Below are positions 40,011 to 49,348 of a stretch of DNA of 64,000 nucleotides, piece after piece; position 1 is the first letter of the stretch, and each line of letters starts with the position of its first letter. The notes under the pieces were generated by a model. It did not search any database. It was not told where the DNA came from and saw nothing but the letters and a program-made list of their open reading frames with translations. This DNA is from Streptomyces melanogenes. Its GTDB lineage: Bacteria > Actinomycetota > Actinomycetes > Streptomycetales > Streptomycetaceae. Made by a program: the position numbers and the translations under genes. The stretch spans positions 1 through 64,000 of the forward strand of contig NZ_BMTS01000022.1 in NCBI RefSeq assembly GCF_014649795.1, read 5' to 3'.

Positions 40011-41072
40011 ATGCGACTGACCGACATATCTCTGGACTGGCTGCTTCCGGGCGGCGTGATGATCGTGGGGGTCGTCGTGGCGTTGGTCGTCCTCACGCGC
40101 GGCAAGCGCTCGGGTGAGAGCGCGTCCGGCGACGACACCTGGGAGCGCAGCGAGGAGCGCCGCCGCCGCAAGGAAGCCGTCTACGGCACCGCCTCCTATG
40201 TGCTGCTGTTCTGCTGCGCGGCCGTCGCCGCCGCGCTCTCCTTCCACGGTCTGGTCGGCTTCGGCCGGCAGAACCTCGGCCTCACCGACGGCTGGGAGTA
40301 CCTCGTCCCCTTCGGCCTCGACGGCGCCGCCATGTTCTGCTCGGTGCTCGCGGTGCGCGAGGCCAGCCACGGCGACGCGGCGCTCGGCTCGCGCCTCCTC
40401 GTGTGGACGTTCGCGGGCGCGGCGGCCTGGTTCAACTGGGTGCACGCGCCGCGCGGCATCGCCCACGCGGGCGCCCCGCAGTTCTTCGCCGGGATGTCGC
40501 TTTCGGCGGCGGTGCTCTTCGACCGCGCGCTGAAGCAGACCCGCCGGGCGGCGCTGCGCGAACAGGGCCTGGTGCCGCGCCCGTTGCCGCAGATCCGGAT
40601 CGTCCGCTGGCTGCGGGCCCCCCGCGAGACGTTCGGCGCCTGGTCGCTGATGCTCCTGGAGGGGGTGCGGACGCTGGACGAGGCGGTCGAGGAGGTCCGC
40701 GAGGACCGGCGGGCCAAGGAGCAGAACCGGCTGCGCCGGCGCGAGCAGGAGAAGCTGGAGCGGGCGCATCTGAAGGCGCTCAGCCGTCAGGGCCGCGGCA
40801 GCCTGGGCCGGGTGCGGCCGGGCGGCCGCCAGGTCGACGTCCCGTCCATGGCGAGTGCGGGCTCCGGGCAGCCGAAGGCTGTCGCGGAGCCCGCCATAGA
40901 GCCGGGACAGCTGCCCCTTCGCAACCGGCCCTCCCTTCAGGCCGTCACGCACGCTGACTCCCTGACGGCGTCCAGGACCGTCGACCTCACGGCCGAGGAC
41001 GACACCCAGACGCTGCCGCGCCTGGACCACCTGGAGCGCAAGCTCAAGGATCTGGAGCAGCAGTTCGGCTGA
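40011..41072 (+). CDS. DUF2637 membrane protein (SpdB-like)
   Basis: The protein has 353 aa. One N-terminal membrane segment (about 9-29) is followed by three more hydrophobic segments (about 62-80, 96-115, 125-160) including LVPFGLDGAAMFCSVLAVREA, typical of DUF2637. The C-terminal half is a charged coiled-coil-like stretch (EEVREDRRAKEQNRLRRREQEKLERAHLKAL). Related proteins occur on actinomycete conjugative elements as spread proteins and also on chromosomes. No transfer genes are nearby; the upstream gap has a tRNA T-arm-like sequence. Confidence 0.82.
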   Translation: MRLTDISLDWLLPGGVMIVGVVVALVVLTRGKRSGESASGDDTWERSEERRRRKEAVYGTASYVLLFCCAAVAAALSFHGLVGFGRQNLGLTDGWEYLVPFGLDGAAMFCSVLAVREASHGDAALGSRLLVWTFAGAAAWFNWVHAPRGIAHAGAPQFFAGMSLSAAVLFDRALKQTRRAALREQGLVPRPLPQIRIVRWLRAPRETFGAWSLMLLEGVRTLDEAVEEVREDRRAKEQNRLRRREQEKLERAHLKALSRQGRGSLGRVRPGGRQVDVPSMASAGSGQPKAVAEPAIEPGQLPLRNRPSLQAVTHADSLTASRTVDLTAEDDTQTLPRLDHLERKLKDLEQQFG

Positions 41073-41093
41073 GCGCGGACGGCGCCGGAGGCT

Positions 41094-41552
41094 TCACGCC
41101 GTCCCGCTGCCGAGTTCGAACCAGACGACCTTGCCCGCCTCGTGCGCGCGCACGCCCCAGGCGTCCGCGAGCGCCTGCACCAGCAGCAGCCCCCGGCCGT
41201 GCGTACCGTCGTCGGCGGACGGTACGTACGGATCGGGCAGCACCGGCGTGAAGTCGTGCACCTCGACGCGGAGTCCGGTCGGTGCCACGGTGGCCGTCAC
41301 CACCGCCCCCTGGTCCGTGTGTATCAGCGCGTTGGTCACCAGCTCGCAGGTGAGCAGCTCGGCCACGTCGACCGGCCCCTGGTGCTTCCAGTGCCCCAGC
41401 AACTCCCGCAGCGCGCGCCGCACTTCCGGCACCGCCGTCAGGTCCGACCGCCCCACCCTGCGCCGCAGCTGCCCCTGGAGCACCGCACGCGCACCCGTTC
41501 CCCGGAACGCCCCGTTGATTTCGGGCCCGCCCCCTCCCTGACGCTCAGTCAT
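41094..41552 (-). CDS. anti-sigma-factor-type ATP-binding protein (HATPase_c)
   Basis: The protein has 152 aa. GHKL-type ATPase boxes are visible: N-box CELVTNALIHTDQ, G1-like VEVHDFTP and G2 DGTHGRGLLLVQALADAWGV. Such RsbW/SpoIIAB-like kinases are abundant in Streptomyces and modulate sigma factors or anti-anti-sigma factors. ATG 41552 is preferred (GGGGG upstream); upstream in-frame codons look non-coding. Confidence 0.85.
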   Translation of the reverse strand: MTERQGGGGPEINGAFRGTGARAVLQGQLRRRVGRSDLTAVPEVRRALRELLGHWKHQGPVDVAELLTCELVTNALIHTDQGAVVTATVAPTGLRVEVHDFTPVLPDPYVPSADDGTHGRGLLLVQALADAWGVRAHEAGKVVWFELGSGTA

Positions 41553-41928
41553 AGCCCCCACCCGCACGTCGTCACGTCCCTTTCCGTCTCGAACACCCTC
41601 ACGGGATGCATGCCCCACCGACCCCCCGTCACGCATGGTGATTCCTCAACGACCGACGGAATACGCCGCGGGAGCGGTTCCACGGCTCGTGGCGCGGATG
41701 CGGGCCGGTCACGGGAGGGGAGGGCAGTCCATGGCAGCGCCCCTTACCCACAGGCGAGTCACAGGCTGAAAACGGCCACCGGCCCCGGATTCGCTCGTGC
41801 GCGGCCGGATGCGCCTGCGGTTGCGCCCGCCTTCCGGCCACCCGCCCGGGAGACGCACTGACCACGGAGGATCACCCCATCGCCAGACGGCCGGGTGGAC
41901 ATCTGCCTTACGGAACCCCTGAACGGCC
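41553..41928. other. 376-bp gap without a supported gene
   Basis: No frame has convincing codon use. A G-rich ribosome-site-like run (41714-41725) precedes a 12-codon frame from ATG 41731, too short to call a gene. It may hold the promoter of the anti-sigma gene; no clear hairpin was seen. Confidence 0.4.
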
Positions 41929-43671
41929 TTACGGGCGCGGCACGTTGCGCAGGTTGGAGCGGGCCATCTGGAGCATCCGGCCGACCCCGCCGTCCAGCAC
42001 GATCTTGCTCGCGGAGAGCGCGAAGCCGGTCACCATCTCGGCGCTGATCTTCGGCGGGATGGAGAGCGCGTTGGGGTCGGTGACCACGTCGACCAGGGCG
42101 GGCCCCTTGTGCTTGAAGGCGTCCTTGAGCGCGCCCGCGAGCTGCTTGGGCTTCTCCACGCGTACGCCGTACGCACCGGCGGCGCGGGCGATCGCCGCGA
42201 AGTCGGGGTTGTGGTTGCTCGTCCCGTACGACGGCAGCCCGGCGACCAGCATCTCCAGCTCCACCATGCCGAGCGAGGAGTTGTTGAACAGCACGATCTT
42301 CACCGGCAGGTCGTACTGGACCAGGGTCAGGAAGTCCCCCATCAGCATGGAGAAGCCGCCGTCCCCGGACATCGAGACCACCTGGCGGTTCCGGTCGGTG
42401 AACTGGGCGCCGATCGCCTGCGGCAGCGCGTTGGCCATCGAGCCGTGGCTGAACGAGCCGATGATCCGGCGTCTGCCGTTGGGCGAGAGGTAGCGGGCGG
42501 CCCAGACGTTGCACATGCCGGTGTCGACGGTGAACACCGCGTCGTCGTCGGCGAGTTCGTCGAGGACGGACGCCACGAACTCGGGGTGGATCGGCACGTG
42601 CTTCTCCACCTTGCGGGTGTACGCCTTGACGACGCCCTCCAGCGCGTCGGCGTGCTTCTTCAGCATCTTGTCGAGGAAGCGCCGGTCGGTCTTGGCCTTC
42701 ACCCGCGGGGTCAGCGCGCGCAGCGTCTCCTTGGCGTCGCCCCACACCGCCAGATCGAGCTGCGAGCGCCGCCCCAGGTGCTCGGGCCGCACGTCGATCT
42801 GCACGATCTTGACGTCGTCGGGCAGGAACGCGTTGTACGGGAAGTCGGTGCCGACGAGCATCAGCAGATCGCACTCGTGGGTGGCCTCGTAGGCAGCGCC
42901 GTAGCCGAGCAGCCCGCTCATGCCGACGTCGTACGGGTTGTCGTACTGGATCCACTCCTTGCCGCGCAGCGCGTGCCCGACCGGGGCCTTGACGCGCTCG
43001 GCGAACTCCATCACCTCGGCGTGGGCGCCCGCGGTGCCGCTGCCGCAGAAGAGGGTGACCCGTTTGGCCTCGTCGACGAGCCGGGCGAGCTTCTCGATCT
43101 CCGCGTCGCCGGGCCGTACCGACGGCAGCGCGGTGACCAGGGCGTGCTCGACGGCCTTGTCGGGGGCGGGCTCGGAGGCCACGTCGCCCGGGAGCGCCAC
43201 CACGCTGACGCCGCCCCGGCCGATGGCGTGCTGGATGGCCGTCTGGAGCAGCCGGGGCATCTGCTGCGGGTTGGAGATGAGCTCGCAGTAGTGCGAGCAC
43301 TCGCGGAAGAGCTGGTCGGGGTGGGTCTCCTGGAAATAGCCCAGGCCGATCTCGGACGAGGGGATGTGGGAGGCGAGGGCGAGGACGGGCGCCATCGAGC
43401 GGTGGGCGTCGTAGAGGCCGTTGATCAGATGGAGGTTGCCCGGGCCGCAGGATCCGGCGCAGGCCGCGAGGGTGCCGGTGAGCTGGGCCTCGGCGCCGGC
43501 CGCGAAGGCGGCGACCTCCTCGTGGCGGACCTGGATCCAGTCGATGGCGGAGGTACGCCGGATGGCGTCGACGACGGGGTTGAGGCTGTCGCCGACGACG
43601 CCGTACATCCGCCGCACTCCGGCGCGGGCGAGGATGTCCACGAACTGCTCTGCCACGTTCTGTCTGGCCAT
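41929..43671 (-). CDS. poxB: thiamine-diphosphate pyruvate dehydrogenase/oxidase (PoxB type)
   Basis: The protein has 580 aa. It is a three-domain ThDP enzyme: N-terminal MYGVVGDSLNPVVDAIRR and VRHEEVAAFAAGAEAQLTG (ThDP-activating Glu), central FAD-type domain (LMLVGTDFPYN) and C-terminal ThDP motif SGDGGFSMLMGDFLTL...LFNNSSLG. Family members decarboxylate pyruvate to acetate with quinone or oxygen as acceptor, at the membrane. ATG 43671 gives the usual MARQ-type start; an ATG nine bases earlier is possible. It follows the PP2C-like gene with a 28-bp gap. Confidence 0.9.
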   Translation of the reverse strand: MARQNVAEQFVDILARAGVRRMYGVVGDSLNPVVDAIRRTSAIDWIQVRHEEVAAFAAGAEAQLTGTLAACAGSCGPGNLHLINGLYDAHRSMAPVLALASHIPSSEIGLGYFQETHPDQLFRECSHYCELISNPQQMPRLLQTAIQHAIGRGGVSVVALPGDVASEPAPDKAVEHALVTALPSVRPGDAEIEKLARLVDEAKRVTLFCGSGTAGAHAEVMEFAERVKAPVGHALRGKEWIQYDNPYDVGMSGLLGYGAAYEATHECDLLMLVGTDFPYNAFLPDDVKIVQIDVRPEHLGRRSQLDLAVWGDAKETLRALTPRVKAKTDRRFLDKMLKKHADALEGVVKAYTRKVEKHVPIHPEFVASVLDELADDDAVFTVDTGMCNVWAARYLSPNGRRRIIGSFSHGSMANALPQAIGAQFTDRNRQVVSMSGDGGFSMLMGDFLTLVQYDLPVKIVLFNNSSLGMVELEMLVAGLPSYGTSNHNPDFAAIARAAGAYGVRVEKPKQLAGALKDAFKHKGPALVDVVTDPNALSIPPKISAEMVTGFALSASKIVLDGGVGRMLQMARSNLRNVPRP

Positions 43672-43699
43672 GGCTCCCATTCATCCACGGCCCGCCGCG

Positions 43700-45226
43700 T
43701 CACGCCTCCCAGACGGCGACCGCCGTACGGTCGTCGGCGTACCCCTTCACCCTGAGCTGGACGTCCGCGAGGAACTCGGCGAGCCCGGGCGGCCCGTCCC
43801 CGGCCCACCGCTCGGCCAGCTCCTTCGCCAGCGCGGGCTCGCCCCGCAGCGGCTCGGCGAGCCCGCCGCTGCACAGCAGCAGGGTGTCGCCCGGGCGGGC
43901 GACGGAGGCGCGGAAGCGGAAGGGTTCGGCGGGCGGGGGCGGCGGGTCGATGTACGGGCGGGCGGGCTCCACGGTGTGCAGGTCCATGGTGAGCCGGTCG
44001 CCCTCGGCGGTCTCGGCGGGCGGCGAGCCGAAGCCGACGACGGGCGCGCCGCTGACCTCGCCGGGCTCCGGCGGGGCGGGCTCGATGTCCTGCCAGACGC
44101 CCGACCGCAGCCGGAACAGGCCGCCGGGGCCGACCCCGAAGAAGACCCGGGTGCGGCAGCTCGGGTCGGCGGAGAGCAGCAGACAGCGCAGGCCCGCCGT
44201 GTACTCCTCGGGCTCCGCGCCCAGCTCGGCGGCCCGGGCGCGCAGTCTGCCGTAGCTGCGGTCGGTGAGCCGGTGCAGCCCGGACTTGAGGTCGCCCCGG
44301 CGCCCGGCCCTGATGTCGTCGGCGAGCCGGGCGTGGCTGCGGCCGATGGCACCGCCGATCCAGCGGCAGGCGTCGGCGGCGGCGAGGTGCGCGCCCTCGA
44401 AGGCCCGCATGCCGCTGGCTACGGCGACCAGGACCAGCGCGTCCTCGCCGTTGCCGAACCGGGCGGTGAGCAGGGCGTCGCGGCGGGGCTCGCCCCGGTA
44501 GCGGGCGGAGTCGCCGCGCACGGAGGCGGCGCGCAGTACGTACGCCCCGTACCGGGCGCCGTCCAGGACCGTGTCCGCGACGAGCTCGTCCAGGCCGTCG
44601 GGCCGGGCGTTCGGCAGTGCGGTGGGATCGGCGTCGTAGGTGGGCGGCCGGTCCCCCACATGGCCGATACGAGGCCGGGGCGCGGGGGGCGGCGGCGGTT
44701 CGGGGGCCGCTTCGGACGGGGCGGTGACGGTGGCGGGGGGATCGGGCGGGGCCGGTGGCGGCTGGACCCGCTGGGGTTCCGGCGGCCGCGCCGGCGGCGG
44801 GGGGACGGCGGGCTCGTACCCGGGCGGCGGCGGGGCCAGCGGCGGGAGGGAGTCGGCGGGCTCCCACCAGCCGCCGGTGCGGCGGGAGCCGGGCGGTGCC
44901 GTGCTGCCGGGCGGCTGCCAGGGGGCCCGGGGCAGGATCCCCTGGGGGATCGGACCCGGCATGTCCTCGGGTTCGGGTCCGGCCGTCTCCGCAGGATCGA
45001 TTCGGTCCTGCGGTGCGGGCTGGTCCGGCACGCGCGGCGCGTACTGCGGAGGCCGCGGCCCGGACCGGGGGTCCGGCACGGGCGGACTCACCGCCTCCGC
45101 AACGGAGTTGAAGCGGTCGTCGAGGGTGTCGCCCGCGGCGGCGGGCGAGTTGTCCGGGGCGGGCTCGTCGTACAGGCGAGCCCACCAGTCGTCGTCCGAG
45201 GTGCGCCTCTCCCCCTGCTGACTCAT
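43700..45226 (-). CDS. PP2C-like protein with altered metal-site residues
   Basis: The protein has 508 aa. The N-terminal 200 residues are Pro-rich and likely disordered. The C-terminal part follows the PP2C fold: LVLVAVASGMRAFEGAHLAA, DTLLLCSGGLAEPL and YADDRTAVAVW. At two spots where active phosphatases carry metal-binding Asp (A-D-G-M and C-S-D-G-L) it has Ser and Gly (A-S-G-M, C-S-G-G-L), while the final D-D-R-T is kept. It may be a pseudophosphatase acting by binding rather than catalysis. The start is the ATG at 45226. Confidence 0.78.
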   Translation of the reverse strand: MSQQGERRTSDDDWWARLYDEPAPDNSPAAAGDTLDDRFNSVAEAVSPPVPDPRSGPRPPQYAPRVPDQPAPQDRIDPAETAGPEPEDMPGPIPQGILPRAPWQPPGSTAPPGSRRTGGWWEPADSLPPLAPPPPGYEPAVPPPPARPPEPQRVQPPPAPPDPPATVTAPSEAAPEPPPPPAPRPRIGHVGDRPPTYDADPTALPNARPDGLDELVADTVLDGARYGAYVLRAASVRGDSARYRGEPRRDALLTARFGNGEDALVLVAVASGMRAFEGAHLAAADACRWIGGAIGRSHARLADDIRAGRRGDLKSGLHRLTDRSYGRLRARAAELGAEPEEYTAGLRCLLLSADPSCRTRVFFGVGPGGLFRLRSGVWQDIEPAPPEPGEVSGAPVVGFGSPPAETAEGDRLTMDLHTVEPARPYIDPPPPPAEPFRFRASVARPGDTLLLCSGGLAEPLRGEPALAKELAERWAGDGPPGLAEFLADVQLRVKGYADDRTAVAVWEA

Positions 45227-45381
45227 GCCCTTATTGTCCACCGCACGGGCCGTACGAAAACGGTGGAACGGGTAAAAGTGGTCAGCACACAAATCCGCAC
45301 CCCGCACGCGAAGGCGAGCGGACATGCCTCCGCCGGGCGGCCCTTCCCCCACAGTCAGGGCCGCCCGGCGAACCGTGGTGA

Positions 45382-48300
45382 CTACCGCACGGCGTACGCG
45401 CGTGTCACTGTCTGCGTGACGGAGTTGCCGTGGGCGTCCGTCAGTTGGGCCTTCAGAGTGACCTGTCTGCCGGTCGCGCCCACGTGGTCGACCGAGGCCG
45501 ACCAGGAGTCGCCCCGGTGGGTGACGGCGGCCTCGGTCCAGGTGGCGCCGTCGTCGTACGAGTACGACAGGCGGGCCGAGGTGAGGGCCGCCGGGGTGTA
45601 CCCCGCGTGGCCCGTCACCGACAGGCCGATCCGCTGACCGCTCGCCGCCGGGAGGGTCTTGAGGCCGTCCTCCGGCAGGGAGTAGCGCGGGAAGAGGATG
45701 CCCAGGCCCTGCGAGTAGACGTTCTCGTCGAGCTTCGAGCGGAACCTCCACACCGTCTGGACAGCCGTGGAGCGCTGCCAGACCTTCGCCGGGCCGCCGA
45801 TCTTCTCGACGCGCTGCTCCAGTTCGTACGCGCTGTCCTGGGCCGGGACCTCGAAGACCCCGAACGGCCAGCCGCTCTCGCCGATCACCTCGCCGTCGCG
45901 GCGCAGGACCAGACCGCCGATGTCGCCGAACGAGCCGGGCTGCGCGTAGTGCCCGCCGTCGCCCCACATCGCGGCGGCGAAGCCGATCAGGTTGCCCTGC
46001 CGTTCGGCGGCGAGGACCTCCTTGCCGTCGGTGTCGCGCGGGGCGACCGGGGAGACGACCCCGTCGTACCAGCTCTCCCGGCGGCTCTCCCCCGCCGTGT
46101 ACGTGCGGCGCCGGTCGGTCATCGACTCGCCGAACGGGAAGCTGGAGGAGGTGAGGTGGTCCCAGGCGGTGTCGCCGGGCGAGTAGTACTCGGTGCGGAT
46201 GCCGGGGGCCGGGACGAGGTCGATGGTGCCGGAGTAGACGGCCGCGCCGGAGGGGCGGTAGGCGGCGGCGCTGTCGATGTAGTCGGTGGCGACCCCCATC
46301 GCCCGGTAGGTCGACTCGGCCTTGCCGAGGCGGCCGTCGCGGACCCGGTAGGTGCGGTCGGAGCCGATCGCCCCGGACTCGGGGAAGGCGAGGTTGTAGA
46401 CGTACGGGCTCTTCGCCGTGGCCTTCCAGCGCAGCTCCACCTCGCCCGCGCCCAGCTTGGCGAGCAGGGCCGCCGCCTCGCCCGACTCGACCGCCAGGAC
46501 CGGGAGTTCGGGACCGGTGAAGCCGCCCGACGGAGCCCAGCGGGCCGGGGAGGAGCGGTGGGCGAGGACGGCCACGGCTCCGGCCGCCTTGGCGTCGCGG
46601 GCGGTCTGGGAGACGGAGGTGCCGGTGTCCGGGATCCGTACGAGCGCGATCGCGCCCCGCGCCCCGGCGGCCTTGAGCTCCTCGGGCGTGCCGGATCCGG
46701 CGTCCACCAGGCGGGCGCGGCCGGTGCCGTCGAGGTTGGTCGAGCCGGTGCCCGCGGTGACCGGGTGGAGCGCGGTGCCGTCGGCGGTGCGCAGCTCGGA
46801 GACGAGCGGGGCGTAGGCCCGCCAGTAGCTGCCGAACTCGAACGTGCCGTCGTGGGCGCGGCCGTCGACCGAGGCGTAGTAGCCCTTGATCGAGGAGCCG
46901 CCGGAGGCGGTCCCGGCGTGCAGCCAGTAGCCGTCCCAGGCGCGGGAGAAGGCGAGGGTGGTGGCGCGGGCCTCGCTGGGCCGGTCGGTCGCGATGCCGA
47001 GCCGGTGCGCCTTGCGGGCGTCGAGGACGACCGTGGTGTCCTTGGTCAACTCCAGCTGCGGGCGCCCCAGATAGGTCAGCGAGTCGTTGAGCGTCGCGCC
47101 TTGGCCCGCGTCCGGCGTGGCGACGAAGGAGGAGAGGAAGTACGCGCCGGGGCGCAGGGTGTAGAGCTGGTCGGCGGCGCCCTCGTTGAAGCGGCGCTCG
47201 CCGGTGGCGTCGTCGATGCCGATCACGTCGAGCGAGGAGGGGCCGTTCGCGGGCCTGCCGAGCCGGTCGATCACCTTGACCCGCAGGGTGACCGTGCGCG
47301 GCTGGACGTAGAGCGAGAACGGGGTGGAGACGCTGACGCCGTCGGCGGTGGCGAGGACCCGGCCGGTGACGTCGCCGTACTGGCTGCGCTCCAGGTGGGC
47401 GGCCGGGTCGAGCCGCAGCGGGACCTGGACGGTGGCCCCGGCGGGGACGGTGACCGTGCGCCGGGCGAGCACGGCGATGGAGGAGCGCACCCGCGAGCCG
47501 TCGTTGCCGGTGACGCCCCGGACCGCGAGGGAGAGCGTGACGGGCTTGGCGGCGGTGTTGGTGTACGGGACGTCGACGCTGGTGCGGTCGCCGCTGTCCT
47601 GCGGCCAGTTGAAGGTGCCGCCCTGGACGGCGGGGGCGCCGAGCACGGTGGCGTCGATCGCCGCCTTCACGTCGAGGCGGCCGCCGCCGGTCTCGCGGAC
47701 GTCACCGGGGACGTCGGCCTTGGCGGAGGAGACGAGCGCGGCCTTGATCTGCCGCGCGCTCCAGTCGGGGTGGCGCTGCTTGACGATCGCGGCGGCGCCG
47801 GCGACGTGCGGGGTGGCCATCGACGTACCGCTCATGGACTGGTACGCGTAGATGCCGCGCCCGCCCGCGTTGGCGGCGGATACGCCCACGCCCGGGGCGG
47901 CTATCTCCGGCTTCAGGGTGTGCGAGACGGGGGCCGGGCCCCGGCTGGAGAAGTACGCGGTGGAGTCGTCGCGGTCGACGGCGCCGACGGTGAGGACGCT
48001 CGGGGCGCAGCCGGGCGAGGAGACGGTGTTCTGGCGGGGGCCGGAGTTCCCGGCCGCGACCACGAACAACGTGCCCTTTTTCTGCGCGAGTTGTTCGGCG
48101 GCGGTGCTCATCGGGTCGGTGCAGTCGGTGGGTTCGGGGCTGCCGAGGCTCATGGAGACGACGTCGGCCCCGCTGTCGACGGCCCACTCCATTCCGGCGA
48201 TGATCCACGACTCGGCGCCGGAGCCGCTGTCGTTGAGGACCTTTCCGGCGAGCAGGGCGGTGCCGGGGGCGACCCCCTTCTTCTTGCCGCCGCTGGCCGC

Positions 48301-49149
48301 GCCCGAGCCGCCGACGGTGGAGGTCGTGTGGGTGCCGTGGCCCTGGTGGTCGTCGGTGGAGTCGGAGTCGGTGAAGTTCCTCGCGGCGGCGATGCGGCCC
48401 TTGAGGTCGGGGTGCTCGGCGTCGACGCCGGTGTCCAGGACGGCGACCTTGGTGCCCTTGCCGTCGTATCCGGCGGCCCAGGCGAGGTCCGCGCGGATCT
48501 GCCTGGTCGACTTGTCGAGGTTCGCCTCGACCTTCCGGTCCAGCCAGAGCTTCTTCAGGGAGTTCGCGGCGCGCGAGCGGGGGGCGGTGACGTCCGCCCA
48601 GAAGTCGGCGGCCTTCGCCTTGTCGGCCTTGAGGGCGACGCCGTCGACGGCGGGCAGGGCGGGCCCCCGGGTGGCACCGCGCGGGGCGGGGGCGAGGGAG
48701 CGGGCGCCCGCCGGGTCGTAGACGGCGATCAGCGGCAGGGTCTTCGTGTGCGCGTCGTCGTAGCCCTGGCGGATCAGGCCGGAGACGTTGAAGAGCTGCT
48801 CGTCCGCGCGGTGGGCGGCGAGGGCGGTGACGGCGCCCTCCGGGTAGACGTACAGGTCGTCGCCCGAGCGGCGGGTCTGCACCAGCGCGGTCGTGCCGTC
48901 CTCGCGGGGCAGCGCGGTGGCCGCGACCGCCTTCCCGGCGGAGTCCCGGCTGACCAGGACGCGGTCGCCGGTGACCAGGGTGACGGTGACCGGCCGCCCC
49001 TGTTGGCGGGCGGCGGCCTCGCCGCCGGTGATCGGTCTCTTCGCGGTCGCGGCGTCCGGTGGTGTGGCCACGGACGGCGACGAAACCGCGGTGACGGCCA
49101 GGACGGCGGCGGTCGCCACTCCCAGAGCCGTACGCGATATCGGACGCAT
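45382..49149 (-). CDS. secreted S8 (subtilisin-like) serine protease
   Basis: The protein has 1255 aa. A signal peptide (residues 1-29, RTALGVATAAVLAVTAV core, then SVATPP) is followed by a propeptide to about 220. The catalytic triad is Asp239 (AVLDTGVD), His271 (GHGTHTTSTVGG) and Ser443 (MSGTSMATPHVAG). A PA-type insert is suggested near 700-760, and the long C-terminal region looks like beta-sandwich repeats ending LTDAHGNSVTQTVTRAYAVR. GGGGAGAG precedes ATG 49149. It is exported for extracellular protein breakdown and is divergent from a LuxR-type regulator. Confidence 0.93.
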   Translation of the reverse strand: MRPISRTALGVATAAVLAVTAVSSPSVATPPDAATAKRPITGGEAAARQQGRPVTVTLVTGDRVLVSRDSAGKAVAATALPREDGTTALVQTRRSGDDLYVYPEGAVTALAAHRADEQLFNVSGLIRQGYDDAHTKTLPLIAVYDPAGARSLAPAPRGATRGPALPAVDGVALKADKAKAADFWADVTAPRSRAANSLKKLWLDRKVEANLDKSTRQIRADLAWAAGYDGKGTKVAVLDTGVDAEHPDLKGRIAAARNFTDSDSTDDHQGHGTHTTSTVGGSGAASGGKKKGVAPGTALLAGKVLNDSGSGAESWIIAGMEWAVDSGADVVSMSLGSPEPTDCTDPMSTAAEQLAQKKGTLFVVAAGNSGPRQNTVSSPGCAPSVLTVGAVDRDDSTAYFSSRGPAPVSHTLKPEIAAPGVGVSAANAGGRGIYAYQSMSGTSMATPHVAGAAAIVKQRHPDWSARQIKAALVSSAKADVPGDVRETGGGRLDVKAAIDATVLGAPAVQGGTFNWPQDSGDRTSVDVPYTNTAAKPVTLSLAVRGVTGNDGSRVRSSIAVLARRTVTVPAGATVQVPLRLDPAAHLERSQYGDVTGRVLATADGVSVSTPFSLYVQPRTVTLRVKVIDRLGRPANGPSSLDVIGIDDATGERRFNEGAADQLYTLRPGAYFLSSFVATPDAGQGATLNDSLTYLGRPQLELTKDTTVVLDARKAHRLGIATDRPSEARATTLAFSRAWDGYWLHAGTASGGSSIKGYYASVDGRAHDGTFEFGSYWRAYAPLVSELRTADGTALHPVTAGTGSTNLDGTGRARLVDAGSGTPEELKAAGARGAIALVRIPDTGTSVSQTARDAKAAGAVAVLAHRSSPARWAPSGGFTGPELPVLAVESGEAAALLAKLGAGEVELRWKATAKSPYVYNLAFPESGAIGSDRTYRVRDGRLGKAESTYRAMGVATDYIDSAAAYRPSGAAVYSGTIDLVPAPGIRTEYYSPGDTAWDHLTSSSFPFGESMTDRRRTYTAGESRRESWYDGVVSPVAPRDTDGKEVLAAERQGNLIGFAAAMWGDGGHYAQPGSFGDIGGLVLRRDGEVIGESGWPFGVFEVPAQDSAYELEQRVEKIGGPAKVWQRSTAVQTVWRFRSKLDENVYSQGLGILFPRYSLPEDGLKTLPAASGQRIGLSVTGHAGYTPAALTSARLSYSYDDGATWTEAAVTHRGDSWSASVDHVGATGRQVTLKAQLTDAHGNSVTQTVTRAYAVR

Positions 49150-49348
49150 CGCTCTCCCCAGGTGAATCCGGAACAAAACACTCCGCGCGCAAAGCGCACA
49201 AATGCCTTGTTGCCGACGGCTGTTGGTACTGCGGTTGCGCCACCTTGGCAGAGCGACGGAAGGTGCGGGGATGATGTTGTGAGGCGGGTTTGCGCCGTGG
49301 CCGTTTCCCGCCACGCGTGGACAGCGGGCGCGAGAGGGGCGGACGAGG

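Noticed and set aside
40011..41072. Evidence of an integrated conjugative element
   Set aside because: Apart from the DUF2637 gene there is no integrase, excisionase, TraB/FtsK or replication gene nearby, so a mobile element is not called.
41731..41769. 12-codon plus-strand ORF with strong G-rich ribosome site
   Set aside because: It is too short to support, and G-runs occur by chance often in this composition.
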